From an uncultured Bacteroidota bacterium (GTDB lineage: Bacteria; Bacteroidota; Bacteroidia; Bacteroidales; P3): a stretch of 64,000 bases of DNA. Under the pieces are notes generated by a model. The model worked only from the letters and a program-made list of their open reading frames with translations. It was not told the origin of the DNA and made no database searches. Of the stretch, positions 26,808-35,854 are shown piece after piece. The first letter of the stretch is position 1; every line of letters begins with the position of its first letter. The stretch covers positions 1 to 64,000 of the forward strand of contig CACYIK010000002.1 in NCBI GenBank assembly GCA_902774395.1, in the 5' to 3' direction. A program made the position numbers and the translations under genes.

Positions 26808-29138
26808 ATGAAGAATCTTGTTATTGTTGAGTCGCCTGCGAAGGCGAAAACCATTGAGAAGTTCCTTGGCAAGGACTACACGGTGAAGTCGAGCTACGGC
26901 CATATCCGTGACCTGGCGAAGAAGGAGATGAGCATCGACGTGGAGAGCGACTACGAGCCCCAGTACCTCATCAGCGAGGAGAAACGGAGTCTGGTGAGCG
27001 AGCTCCAGAAAGCCGCCAAGAGCGCCGACAAGGTGTGGCTGGCGTCCGATGAGGACCGCGAGGGAGAAGCCATTGCATGGCATCTGCAAGAGACGTTGAA
27101 GCTCGACCCCGCGACGACCCAACGTATTGTCTTCAACGAAATCACCAAGACCGCCATCCTCCATGCCATCGAGAATCCGCGCGGCATCGACATGAACCTC
27201 GTCGACGCGCAGCAGGCGCGCCGCGTACTCGACCGCTTGGTGGGCTACGAGATCAGCCCCATCCTGTGGAGCAAAATCAAGCCCGCACTGAGTGCCGGCC
27301 GCGTGCAGAGCGTGGCAGTGCGCCTCATCGTGGAGCGCGAGAACGAAATCAAGGACTTTGAAAGCAAACCCTACTTCCGCGTGTTGGCACAGTTCCACCC
27401 CGTGGAGAGCTCCAAGATGCTGAGCGCCGAGTTGAACCGCCACTTCGAGACCGAGGCCGAGGCCAAAGCTTTCCTCGAGAGTATTGTAGGCGCCAACTTC
27501 AAGGTAAACCGCATCGAGACCAAACCGGCACACCGCACGCCGGCACCTCCCTTCACCACCTCGACGCTGCAGCAAGAAGCCAGCCGCAAGTTGGGCTTCA
27601 GCGTGGCACGCACCATGCAGGTGGCGCAGCAACTCTATGAGAGCGGATATATCACCTACATGCGTACCGACAGTGTCAACCTGAGCGATCTGGCGCTGAG
27701 CATGGCCAAGAATGAGATCCTTTCGCAATATGGTGAGGAATACGTGAAGACTCGCCGTTACCAGACCAAGACCAAGGGTGCCCAGGAGGCCCACGAGGCA
27801 ATCCGCCCCACCGACCTCACGGCCCAGAGCATCAACGCCGAGAGCGCCCAGCGCCGTCTCTACGAGCTCATCTGGAAACGCACCGTAGCCAGCCAGATGG
27901 CCGATGCCGAGATTGAGAAGACAGAGATGGAGATAGCCATCAGCGGGGCTGCCAGCAACAATCACTTCCAGTGCTCGGGCGAACAGGTGAAATTCGACGG
28001 CTTCCTCAAGGTGTACCTCGAGAGCACCGACGACGAGGAACCCGAGGGTGGCGAGAAGATGCTGCCCCGTCTGCCGGAAGGCACCCTGCTGACCATGGAG
28101 AACTGCGAGGCCGCCGAGCACTACACGCAGCACCCTCCGCGCTACACCGAGGCCAGCCTCGTGAAGAAGCTCGAAGACCTGGGCATCGGCCGTCCGTCGA
28201 CCTACGCCCCCACCATCAGCACCATCCTCAAGCGCGAATATGTGATGAAAGAGGACCGCGAAGGCGAGCAGCACAACTGCGCCGTACTGACCCTCAAGGA
28301 AGGCCAGATTGCACGTACCGAGCGCGTCGAGAAGGGCTATGCCGAGAAAGGCAAGCTGTTCCCCACCGACATCGGATGCGTCGTGAATGACTTCCTGATG
28401 GACCACTTCTCGAACATCATGGACTACAACTTCACCGCCACGGTGGAGAAAGACTTCGACGAGATTGCCGCCGGCAAGAAGGAGTGGCGCAAAGTCATCG
28501 ACCGTTTCTATGTGCCGTTCCATAAGAACATTCGTCAGACGCAGCAGAACAGCCAGCGCACCACCGGCAGCCGCCTGCTGGGTGTAGATCCCAAGAGCGG
28601 CAAGAACGTATATGCCAAGATTGGCCGCTATGGCACCCTGGTGCAGATTGGCGAGACCAACACCGACGAAAAACCCTTGTTCGCCAGCATGAAGAAGGGA
28701 CAAAGCATCGAAACCATCACCCTCGAGGAAGCCTTGAGTCTCTTCGCCCTGCCTAGAACCATAGGTAATTTCGAGGAGAAAGAGGTGGTGGTGAGCATCG
28801 GCAAGTTTGGTCCCTACGTGCGTCACAACAACAAGTTCTACTCGCTGGGCAAGAACGACGATCCGTACGATGTAGACCTGGAGCGTTGCATTGAAATCAT
28901 CAAGACCAAACGCGAAGCCGAGGAGAAAAAGGAAGAGCTAAAGAAGAACTTCCCGCACGAGATTGGCGTACACGACGGCGAGGCCGTGGTGAGCAATATC
29001 GGCCGCTTCGGTCCCTACCTGACCTACAAGGGCGAGAACTTCCGTCTGGCCAAGGATGTCGACCCGCTGAAGTTGACGCTCGACAAAGCCATGGACATCA
29101 TCGGCGCCGCCGGGAAGAAAAAAGCCAAGAAAAAATAA
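26808..29138 (+). CDS. topA: DNA topoisomerase I
   Basis: 776 residues. Toprim domain with VIVESPAKAKTIEKFLG (6-22) and DEDREGEAIAWH (81-92). The active-site tyrosine is Tyr284 in YITYMRTDS. C-terminal topoisomerase repeats carry FGPYVRHNNKFYSL and FGPYLTYKGENF. It relaxes negative supercoils. No repeat array lies inside the gene. The GTG start of the next gene follows 3 bp after the stop. Confidence 0.97.
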   Translation: MKNLVIVESPAKAKTIEKFLGKDYTVKSSYGHIRDLAKKEMSIDVESDYEPQYLISEEKRSLVSELQKAAKSADKVWLASDEDREGEAIAWHLQETLKLDPATTQRIVFNEITKTAILHAIENPRGIDMNLVDAQQARRVLDRLVGYEISPILWSKIKPALSAGRVQSVAVRLIVERENEIKDFESKPYFRVLAQFHPVESSKMLSAELNRHFETEAEAKAFLESIVGANFKVNRIETKPAHRTPAPPFTTSTLQQEASRKLGFSVARTMQVAQQLYESGYITYMRTDSVNLSDLALSMAKNEILSQYGEEYVKTRRYQTKTKGAQEAHEAIRPTDLTAQSINAESAQRRLYELIWKRTVASQMADAEIEKTEMEIAISGAASNNHFQCSGEQVKFDGFLKVYLESTDDEEPEGGEKMLPRLPEGTLLTMENCEAAEHYTQHPPRYTEASLVKKLEDLGIGRPSTYAPTISTILKREYVMKEDREGEQHNCAVLTLKEGQIARTERVEKGYAEKGKLFPTDIGCVVNDFLMDHFSNIMDYNFTATVEKDFDEIAAGKKEWRKVIDRFYVPFHKNIRQTQQNSQRTTGSRLLGVDPKSGKNVYAKIGRYGTLVQIGETNTDEKPLFASMKKGQSIETITLEEALSLFALPRTIGNFEEKEVVVSIGKFGPYVRHNNKFYSLGKNDDPYDVDLERCIEIIKTKREAEEKKEELKKNFPHEIGVHDGEAVVSNIGRFGPYLTYKGENFRLAKDVDPLKLTLDKAMDIIGAAGKKKAKKK

Positions 29139-29141
29139 GAG

Positions 29142-31034
29142 GTGAAGCTGTCGATAATCATTGTCAACTACAACGTCAAGTACTTCTTGAAGCAGTGCTT
29201 GGCGTCGGTACTGGGATCGGAACAGACCCTAGCAGACGGCGAGAAACTAGAACTCGACGTGTGGGTGGTTGACAACGACTCTGTTGACGGCAGCGTGGAG
29301 ATGGTGAAGAAAGACTTCCCCCAGGTCCACGTGATAGAGAACCACGAGAACGTAGGCTTCGCAAAAGCCAACAACCAAGCCATCGCCCGCAGTACGGGCG
29401 ATGGCTTGCTGCTCCTCAACCCCGACACCATCGTGGAGCCCGACACCTTCGTGAAGTGTGTGGACTTCATGCGCGAGCACGCCGACTGTGGCGGCTTGAC
29501 AGTGAAGATGGTCGACGGTGACGGCAACTACCTCCGCGAGAGCAAACGCGGATTTCCCTCGCCCGAAGCCTCGTTCTACAAAATCTCGGGATTGATAAAA
29601 CTCTTCCCCCACTCGCGCCGCATCGCAGCCTACTACATGGGCCATCTGTCGGAAGACGAGGTGGGCGAGATTGATATTATGCCAGGAGCCTTCCTGATGT
29701 TCCGTCGCGAGGTATACGACCAGATTGGCGGCCTCGACGAGAGCTATTTCATGTACGGCGAGGACATCGACTTCTCGTGGCGCATACGGCTGGCAGGATG
29801 GAAGAACTACTACTATCCCAAGACCCACATCATCCACTACAAAGGCGAGAGCACCAAGAAGGGGTCGATGAACTACGTCTACACCTTCTACAACGCCATG
29901 TCGATATTCGTGAAGCGCTATTTCAGCGGTAGCAATGCACGGTTGTTCAACGCGCTGCTGCATCTTGCCATATGGCTGCGCGCCAGCATGGCGTGGTTAC
30001 ACCGCATCGCCAACCGGCTGGCGCTGCCTCTGCTCGACTTCGGCGTAGCCTATGGCGGCTTTGTACTGCTGAAGCAACTGTGGGCATCGCTCTGGGCCAA
30101 CAACATCGACTACTACCCACGGGAGTACACGCTGGTAGTGATACCGCTGTACATAGTGATACTCATGGTTTGCAGCTGGTTGCAGGGAGGCTACGACAAA
30201 CCCGTACGACCCCTTCGCATAGCCAAAGGCATGGGATTAGGACTGCTGCTACTGCTGGCATTCTACTCGCTACTCGATGAAGGGCAGCGCTACTCGCGCA
30301 TGCTGCTGCTCACAGGATCCTTGTGGACCCTCGCCTCCACCCTACTCATCCGCGTTGTGCTCACCAAAGGAGCCAAAGGGATGAAGGGTACCGGCAAATG
30401 CAAGACACTTATCGTGGGTAGCGACCAGGAGACCTCACGCGTCAGCACACTCTACAGAGCCCTAGCCCCTCACAGTACATCCCTCATCACCCATCATTCT
30501 TCTCTCGACACACAACACCTGCAGGACCTCATCCGCATCGAACATGTCAACGAGGTGATTTTCTGCGGCGCCAATATCGACCTGCCCCATATCATCGACC
30601 TCATGGCGGGACTGAAGACCACGGGTGTGGAATACAAGATAGCCCCCGCAGAAGGCGACTATATCATCGGAAGTAACAGCATACTCTCGAGCGACGCCCT
30701 CTACCTCGACAGCCTCGACACCATCAGCACCGAAAGCTGCCGACGCAACAAACGGATGTTCGACATCGGCACTGCCCTGCTGGCGCTGCTGCTATCACCA
30801 CTGCTATTCTGGTTTCAGAAACGCAAAAAAAACTATTTCGGCCACTGCCTGACGGTGCTCGCAGGGCGCCGCAGCTGGGTAGGATACACCGGCCGCAACG
30901 GCATATTCTCCCCCGCCGACCTTTTCAACACCCCCACAGAGTCTACACGCGAACGACTTCTGTTGCGCTACATGCGGCACTACAAGACATCGACCGACGC
31001 AGCCATCGTGCTGAGAAATTGGAAAAACCTGTAA
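29142..31034 (+). CDS. Glycosyltransferase family 2 with C-terminal membrane region
   Basis: 630 residues from GTG at 29142. GT-A domain (about 1-240): [48 protein letters not shown] [13 protein letters not shown]. Hydrophobic helices lie near 300-420. The tail ([19 protein letters not shown] and GRRSWVGY) resembles the membrane part of polyprenyl-phosphate sugar transferases. Likely makes surface polysaccharide. An in-frame 7-bp-type array at 30478-30505 codes TSLITHHSS in the C-terminal half. Confidence 0.88.
   Translation: MKLSIIIVNYNVKYFLKQCLASVLGSEQTLADGEKLELDVWVVDNDSVDGSVEMVKKDFPQVHVIENHENVGFAKANNQAIARSTGDGLLLLNPDTIVEPDTFVKCVDFMREHADCGGLTVKMVDGDGNYLRESKRGFPSPEASFYKISGLIKLFPHSRRIAAYYMGHLSEDEVGEIDIMPGAFLMFRREVYDQIGGLDESYFMYGEDIDFSWRIRLAGWKNYYYPKTHIIHYKGESTKKGSMNYVYTFYNAMSIFVKRYFSGSNARLFNALLHLAIWLRASMAWLHRIANRLALPLLDFGVAYGGFVLLKQLWASLWANNIDYYPREYTLVVIPLYIVILMVCSWLQGGYDKPVRPLRIAKGMGLGLLLLLAFYSLLDEGQRYSRMLLLTGSLWTLASTLLIRVVLTKGAKGMKGTGKCKTLIVGSDQETSRVSTLYRALAPHSTSLITHHSSLDTQHLQDLIRIEHVNEVIFCGANIDLPHIIDLMAGLKTTGVEYKIAPAEGDYIIGSNSILSSDALYLDSLDTISTESCRRNKRMFDIGTALLALLLSPLLFWFQKRKKNYFGHCLTVLAGRRSWVGYTGRNGIFSPADLFNTPTESTRERLLLRYMRHYKTSTDAAIVLRNWKNL
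30478..30505. repeat. 7-bp CATCACT-type array inside the glycosyltransferase gene
   Basis: CATCCCT, CATCACC, CATCATT, CTTCTCT, read SLITHHSS. Nearly the same peptide (SSLITHHSS) is coded by the array in the GNAT gene at 34438. Confidence 0.75.
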
Positions 31035-31062
31035 GCAGACAACAGTTAATCAATCAAGCCAA

Positions 31063-31782
31063 ATGAAAAAAACAATCTACATAACCACACTTTTTTCATT
31101 TTTCATCCTTCTATCCTCACCTCTCACCTTGGTGCAGGCACAGCGCATCCATGGTATGGTGCTGGGCGGCGCAACGCTGTCGCAAATTGAGGGTGATGAA
31201 TTGAAAAGCTACAGCCAGTGGGGCTTCACGGGAGGTGTCGGCGCCATCGTAGGACTCGACAAAGATGCCACCTGGAACCTCAGCGTCGAGGCCACCTATA
31301 CACAGCGAGGCTCCTACAATGGCACCGGAGACCCCTACAGCATGTCACTGACGCTCAATTATATCGACATACCACTGATGGTACACTTCCGCGACCCTTG
31401 GGGTGGCATGCTGCTGGGCGCAGGCCTCACCTACGGCCGCCTGGTGCAGCAACCCCACGGAGAGATACTCTACAACCCTAACTATTTCGTCCCCGACACC
31501 AGCGACATGACCTTCCTCAGCAACGACCTGCAGGCCACCCTTGACATACGCTTCCCCGTATGGAAAAACCTGTGGTTCAACATACGCTTCCAGTATTCGC
31601 TCTTGGCCGTCAAGAAAAACTGGCATTTCCGTGAACATCGTGGCGAAGAGCCTCTGCTTGACGACGAGGGAAATCCTGTCATGGATGGCACCGGCCACGC
31701 CCGGATGGTGCCCCACTGGGACAAATGGTCCAACAATGCTTATAACAATAGTTTAATCTTTAGACTCATATGGCAGTTCTAG
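31063..31782 (+). CDS. Outer membrane beta-barrel protein, PorT-like
   Basis: 239 residues. Signal peptide MKKTIYITTLFSFFILLSSP ending VQAQ. The mature part has the small-barrel pattern: IHGMVLGGATLSQIEGDELK, GFTGGVGAIVGL, VEATYTQRGSY, LNYIDIPLMVHF and a C-terminal aromatic strand NNSLIFRLIWQF. The LNYIDIPLMV motif is typical of PorT-family barrels. Its last 13 bp overlap coaD in another frame. Precise role unknown. Confidence 0.85.
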   Translation: MKKTIYITTLFSFFILLSSPLTLVQAQRIHGMVLGGATLSQIEGDELKSYSQWGFTGGVGAIVGLDKDATWNLSVEATYTQRGSYNGTGDPYSMSLTLNYIDIPLMVHFRDPWGGMLLGAGLTYGRLVQQPHGEILYNPNYFVPDTSDMTFLSNDLQATLDIRFPVWKNLWFNIRFQYSLLAVKKNWHFREHRGEEPLLDDEGNPVMDGTGHARMVPHWDKWSNNAYNNSLIFRLIWQF

Positions 31783-32219
31783 CACTCTTCCCCGGCTCGT
31801 TCGACCCCTTCACTGCCGGACACGAGGCCATCCTACGGCGTGTGCTGCCATTGTTCGACAAAGTGGTGGTGGCCGTGGGCGTAAACTCGGAGAAACATTA
31901 TATGTTCAGCGTCGAAGAGCGGACAAACCGCATCCGCGAGCGGATGAGCGACTGCCCCACGGTAGAAGTCACCTCCTATGAAGGCATGACCATAGACCTC
32001 TGCCACCGCCTCGGTGCCAAGGTCATCCTCCGTGGCATCCGCACTGCCAACGACTTCGAGTACGAGCAGACCGTCGCTGCCGTCAACCGTCTGCAGGACC
32101 CCTCTATCGAGACACTCCTGCTCATGGCCGACCCCGAGCATATAGACATCAGCAGCACACTGGAAAGAGAACGGCTCGCTCATGCTGCCACTCAAACTTC
32201 CAGCCAGACAAACGAATGA
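31770..32219 (+). CDS. coaD: Phosphopantetheine adenylyltransferase
   Basis: 149 residues. The nucleotidyltransferase motif is LFPGSFDPFTAGH (HxGH class), followed by VILRGIRTANDFEYE and ISSTLERE, all diagnostic of CoaD. It makes dephospho-CoA from ATP and phosphopantetheine. The start overlaps the barrel gene by 13 bp and the stop overlaps recG by 4 bp, so translation is coupled. Confidence 0.95.
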   Translation: MAVLALFPGSFDPFTAGHEAILRRVLPLFDKVVVAVGVNSEKHYMFSVEERTNRIRERMSDCPTVEVTSYEGMTIDLCHRLGAKVILRGIRTANDFEYEQTVAAVNRLQDPSIETLLLMADPEHIDISSTLERERLAHAATQTSSQTNE

Positions 32220-34321
32220 ACATCTACGACGACATAGCATACCTGAAAGGCGTGGGCCCGCAAAGAGCCAAAGTGCTGGCATCAGAGGCGGGCATACATA
32301 CCTTCGCCGACCTGCTGGACTACCTGCCTTTCCGCCATGTCGACCGTTCAGTGATGAGCACCGTGGCCACACTGACAGAAGAGAGCGGCCTAGTAGTGCT
32401 CAAAGGACTGGTGAGCAATATGCAGACCGTGGCCACGGGCAAGCACCGTGAGCGGCTCACCGTAGACTTCTATGACGGCACGGCGAGGCTACAGCTCGTC
32501 TGGTTTGCCGGCACCAAATGGGTGCGCGACAAACTGAAACCCAATGTGGAGTACCTGGTCATTGGACACCCCACCGTTTTCAATGGTCAGTGGCAAATCT
32601 CGCATCCCGAGATAGAGCCCTACTCGTATGTCGACGAGGGCGCACGGCATCCGCTGATGCCCGTCTATACCACCACAGAAAAAATGAAGCAAAACGGGCT
32701 GGGCACCAAAGCCATCGCCCGTCTCACCGATACCCTCATCTCCCAATTCTCAATTCCCAATTCTCAATTCTCAATTCCTGAAAATCTGCCGCAGGATATC
32801 CTCTCCCATTTCCGTCTCATGGGCCGCCAGCAGGCCATGACAGCCATCCACTATCCCGACAGCCGCGAGCAGCTGGAGCAGGCGCGCACACGTCTGAAAT
32901 TCGAAGAGTTATTCTTCCTTCAGCTCGATTACCAATACGCCCATCAGCAGCGCGTCACACGTTCGCAGGGACGCATCTTTGCCCATGTGGGCGACCACTT
33001 CAACCGCTTCTACAACGAGAAGATTCCCTTCCCCCTGACAGGAGCCCAGAAGCGCGTCATCAAAGAGATACGCGACGACATGCGGTCGGGACGCCAGATG
33101 AACCGTCTCGTGCAAGGCGACGTGGGCAGCGGCAAGACCCTCGTGGCACTGATGTGCATGCTGCTGGCGCTGGATGGCGGCAGCCAAGCCTGCCTCATGG
33201 CGCCCACCGAAATCCTCGCCACACAGCACTACAACACCTTCTGCACGATGCTCGACGGACTTGGCATCAGCGTCGAGCTCCTCATAGGCTCGCTCAAAGC
33301 CTCGCAGAAAAAGAGCATCAAAAAGCGCCTCGCCGAGGGCGAGATACAGATACTCATAGGAACCCACGCCCTCATCGAGGACGACGTAGTGTTCAAGGAC
33401 CTCGGGCTGGTAGTCATCGACGAACAGCACCGCTTCGGCGTGGAGCAGCGCAGCAAGCTGTGGAACAAGTCCTCCATACCACCGCACATCCTCGTGATGA
33501 CAGCTACCCCCATCCCCCGTACGCTGGCCATGACACTCTACGGCGACCTCGACTGCTCGGTCATCGACGAGCTGCCGCCGGGACGACGTCCCGTGCGCAC
33601 TTACCACCGTACCGAGCCCCGCCGACCGCTAGTGTTCTCTTTCCTCAAACAGCAAATCGACGCCGGACGGCAGGTATACTTCGTCTACCCCTTGGTGCAT
33701 GAGAGCGAGAAGCTAGACCTACGCGATCTCTATGCAGGCTTCGACATGGTGTCGTCTTACTTCCCGCGACCCGACTATCAGGTCTCCATCGTCCACGGAC
33801 AACTGACGCCTGAGGAAAAAACCTTCGAGATGGACCGTTTCAAGAAAGGATGGACCCATATCATGGTGGCCACGACGGTGATAGAGGTGGGTGTCGACGT
33901 GCCCAACGCCACGGTGATGGTCATCGAGAACGCCGAACGCTTTGGTCTCAGCCAGCTACATCAGCTGCGTGGCCGCGTGGGCCGTGGCGCCGAGCAGAGC
34001 TATTGCATCCTCATGACCAAGGACAACCTCAGCTACACCTCGCAGGAACGCATACGCACCATGTGCAGCACCACCGACGGCTTCGAGATTGCCGAGGCCG
34101 ACTTGCGGCTGCGCGGCCCTGGCGACATACAAGGGCTGCAACAGAGTGGTACTCTGGACCTCCGCGTAGCCTCCATCGTCGACGACGAACCCCTCGTCCG
34201 CGCCACACGCGACACCGTACACGACCTCCTCGCAGCCGACCCCACACTCAGCCGCTACCCGCTGCTGCGACAACATATCGCCAACTCGAAAAACAAGATG
34301 CTATGGGGAAAAATAAGTTAA
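32216..34321 (+). CDS. recG: ATP-dependent DNA helicase RecG
   Basis: 701 residues. Wedge/OB domain (about 50-170), then helicase motifs: RLVQGDVGSGKTLVALM (Walker A), VVIDEQHRFGVEQR (DEQH box), MTATPIPRTLAMTLYGDLD and GRVGRGAEQSYCIL. It remodels stalled replication forks. A 7-bp array at 32744-32778 inserts SQFSIPNSQFSIP between the wedge and helicase domains (about residues 178-190). Seven-bp units are out of step with codons, so gain or loss of one copy would shift the frame. Confidence 0.96.
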   Translation: MNIYDDIAYLKGVGPQRAKVLASEAGIHTFADLLDYLPFRHVDRSVMSTVATLTEESGLVVLKGLVSNMQTVATGKHRERLTVDFYDGTARLQLVWFAGTKWVRDKLKPNVEYLVIGHPTVFNGQWQISHPEIEPYSYVDEGARHPLMPVYTTTEKMKQNGLGTKAIARLTDTLISQFSIPNSQFSIPENLPQDILSHFRLMGRQQAMTAIHYPDSREQLEQARTRLKFEELFFLQLDYQYAHQQRVTRSQGRIFAHVGDHFNRFYNEKIPFPLTGAQKRVIKEIRDDMRSGRQMNRLVQGDVGSGKTLVALMCMLLALDGGSQACLMAPTEILATQHYNTFCTMLDGLGISVELLIGSLKASQKKSIKKRLAEGEIQILIGTHALIEDDVVFKDLGLVVIDEQHRFGVEQRSKLWNKSSIPPHILVMTATPIPRTLAMTLYGDLDCSVIDELPPGRRPVRTYHRTEPRRPLVFSFLKQQIDAGRQVYFVYPLVHESEKLDLRDLYAGFDMVSSYFPRPDYQVSIVHGQLTPEEKTFEMDRFKKGWTHIMVATTVIEVGVDVPNATVMVIENAERFGLSQLHQLRGRVGRGAEQSYCILMTKDNLSYTSQERIRTMCSTTDGFEIAEADLRLRGPGDIQGLQQSGTLDLRVASIVDDEPLVRATRDTVHDLLAADPTLSRYPLLRQHIANSKNKMLWGKIS
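32744..32778. repeat. 7-bp array (CAATTCT) inside recG
   Basis: CAATTCT, CAATTCC, CAATTCT, CAATTCT, CAATTCC, five contiguous 7-mers. Confidence 0.9.
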
Positions 34322-34348
34322 TGATGAATGTTGAATGATGAATGAGGA
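34321..34348. repeat. 7-bp array (ATGATGA) spanning the GNAT start
   Basis: ATGATGA, ATGTTGA, ATGATGA, ATGAGGA. The array begins at the last base of the recG stop and contains the GNAT start codon. Confidence 0.85.
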
Positions 34349-34778
34349 ACAATATATAATCACGCTGGCTGCAGAAGAGGGCGCAACACTCTCCTCCGGC
34401 TCTCTACGCCTCTATGCCATCCCGTCCGCGCCAGCCAATTCATCACTCATCACTCATCACTCATCATTGCCCCCGGTGGGGGCCATCGACCTCTACAATT
34501 ATGACCCGCTGAATCACCGCGCCGCCGTGGGCATCATGGTATCAAAGGAATACCGCCGTCAAGGCTATGCCCTCGCCATGCTCCGCGAACTCGAACATTC
34601 ATCATTCATCACTCATCACTCAACACTACACACTCTCTTTGCCGACATCGCCGCCACCAACACCGCCTCCATCGCCCTCTTCAAGAAAGCGGGATATGAG
34701 CAGTGCGGTCATTTCAAAGAGTGGCTGGCAGTGAACGACCATTATGTCGACTCGATAAGAATGCAGAAGATTTTATGA
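34335..34778 (+). CDS. GNAT-family acetyltransferase
   Basis: 147 residues. The acetyl-CoA site is AVGIMVSKEYRRQGYALAML (RxxGxA pattern), followed by TNTASIALFKKAGYEQCG, typical of RimJ/RimL-like GNATs. The substrate cannot be predicted. Two in-frame 7-bp arrays code near-identical peptides [10 protein letters not shown] (about 36-46) and SSFITHHSTLH (about 89-100). Both sit in loops flanking the core, and without them the protein would be about 125 residues. It overlaps mltG by 4 bp (ATGA). Confidence 0.85.
   Translation: MMNEEQYIITLAAEEGATLSSGSLRLYAIPSAPANSSLITHHSSLPPVGAIDLYNYDPLNHRAAVGIMVSKEYRRQGYALAMLRELEHSSFITHHSTLHTLFADIAATNTASIALFKKAGYEQCGHFKEWLAVNDHYVDSIRMQKIL
34438..34468. repeat. 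7-bp array (ACTCATC) inside the GNAT gene, first
   Basis: ATTCATC, ACTCATC, ACTCATC, ACTCATC, ATT; reads [10 protein letters not shown]. Confidence 0.92.
34597..34631. repeat. 7-bp array (ACTCATC) inside the GNAT gene, second
   Basis: ATTCATC, ATTCATC, ACTCATC, ACTCAAC, ACTACAC; reads HSSFITHHSTLHT. Confidence 0.9.
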
Positions 34779-35743
34779 AGAAAAGAACAAAAATAATACT
34801 GGGAATACTAGCCGCATTAGTCCTGCTAGGTTTAGTGGTACTACTGGTAAACCTCACCACCAAGACCCGCAACACCGAGCCCACCCGAATCTTTCTTCCT
34901 GAGGGCACCACTCAGGAAGCCCTCATCGACACCCTCCACGTCCACAGCATTCTTGAAGAAGGAATGAATACAACAGTTTTCAATTTTCAATTCTCAATTC
35001 TCAGTTCTACTGTCCGGCCAGGCTCCTATATCATCTCCCCTCACATGAGCGCACTCTCCCTGGTAAGAAAACTACGCAACGGCCAACAAGACCCCATACG
35101 CCTAACGATAGGCAAATTCCGTACCCCAGAGCAACTCAACGGCTACCTCAAAAGCAAGCTCATGCATGAAGACTTCGACATACCGCTCGACAGTTTCCAT
35201 CTCGTCCGTCCCAACACCTATGAGTTCTACTGGACCGTCTCTCCCGAGCAGTTCATGAAACGCATGAGAAAAGAATATGATACATTTGTCCTTTCACTCC
35301 ATGTCACTCCCTCTCACTCCCTTTCACTCCAAGACATAATTATTCTGGCCTCAATTGTAGAGGAAGAGACAAACCATAACCCCGAGAAACCCCTGATCGC
35401 CAGCGTCTACCTCAACCGATTGAAACGCGGTATACCCCTTCAGGCCGACCCCACGGTGAAGTATGCCGTAGGTGACTTCACTCTGCGCCGCATCCTAAAC
35501 AAACACCTTGCCGTGGAAAGTCCCTTCAACACCTACCTCCACACAGGCCTGCCGCCGGCCCCCATCTGCCTGCCGTCGGATGCCAGCGTCGACGCCGTGC
35601 TCAAGGCTCCCGAAACCGACTACCTCTACTTCTGCGCCAGCGACAAGATGGACGGCACCCACCGCTTCGCCGTCACCCTCGCCGAGCACAACCGCAACGC
35701 CGCCGCCTTCCACCGTGCCCTCAATGCTTTGGGAATCCGTTAA
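34775..35743 (+). CDS. mltG: Endolytic murein transglycosylase MltG
   Basis: 322 residues. N-terminal membrane helix (LGILAALVLLGLVVLLVNL), then the YceG/MltG domain with catalytic Glu in IILASIVEEETNH, followed by SVYLNRLKRGIPLQADPTV and HTGLPPAPICLP. It cuts nascent glycan strands at the inner membrane. Two arrays lie in frame: 7-mers at 34981-35008 (NFQFSILSS) and 10-mers at 35295-35334 (HVTPSHSLSLQ), the latter only a few residues before the catalytic segment. Start chosen at the ATGA overlap with the GNAT gene. Confidence 0.94.
   Translation: MKKRTKIILGILAALVLLGLVVLLVNLTTKTRNTEPTRIFLPEGTTQEALIDTLHVHSILEEGMNTTVFNFQFSILSSTVRPGSYIISPHMSALSLVRKLRNGQQDPIRLTIGKFRTPEQLNGYLKSKLMHEDFDIPLDSFHLVRPNTYEFYWTVSPEQFMKRMRKEYDTFVLSLHVTPSHSLSLQDIIILASIVEEETNHNPEKPLIASVYLNRLKRGIPLQADPTVKYAVGDFTLRRILNKHLAVESPFNTYLHTGLPPAPICLPSDASVDAVLKAPETDYLYFCASDKMDGTHRFAVTLAEHNRNAAAFHRALNALGIR
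34981..35008. repeat. 7-bp array (CAATTCT) inside mltG
   Basis: CAATTTT, CAATTCT, CAATTCT, CAGTTCT; reads FNFQFSILSS. Confidence 0.9.
35295..35334. repeat. 10-bp array (CACTCCCTCT) inside mltG
   Basis: CACTCCATGT, CACTCCCTCT, CACTCCCTTT, CACTCCAAGA. Same family as in gldH (39611) and uvrC (41649). Confidence 0.92.
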
Positions 35744-35800
35744 CAAGCGTGTTAAAATTTCTTAAAAAGACTCCTCTGTCGCAGCATTTACGCTTTTTCC

Positions 35801-35831
35801 TTGTCTATATGGGTAAAAAAACGTAATTTTG
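35801..35831 (+). promoter_or_regulatory. Sigma-ABfr-type promoter of the 900-residue CHU_C gene
   Basis: TTG at 35801-35803, a 20-bp spacer and TAATTTTG at 35824-35831 match the Bacteroidota consensus. The start codon follows 23 bp later. Confidence 0.75.
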
Positions 35832-35854
35832 CAATCTATTAATTCATTACGATT

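Noticed and set aside
26649..28826. 725-codon minus-strand frame opposite topA
   Set aside because: Shadow frame; topA motifs are all intact on the plus strand.
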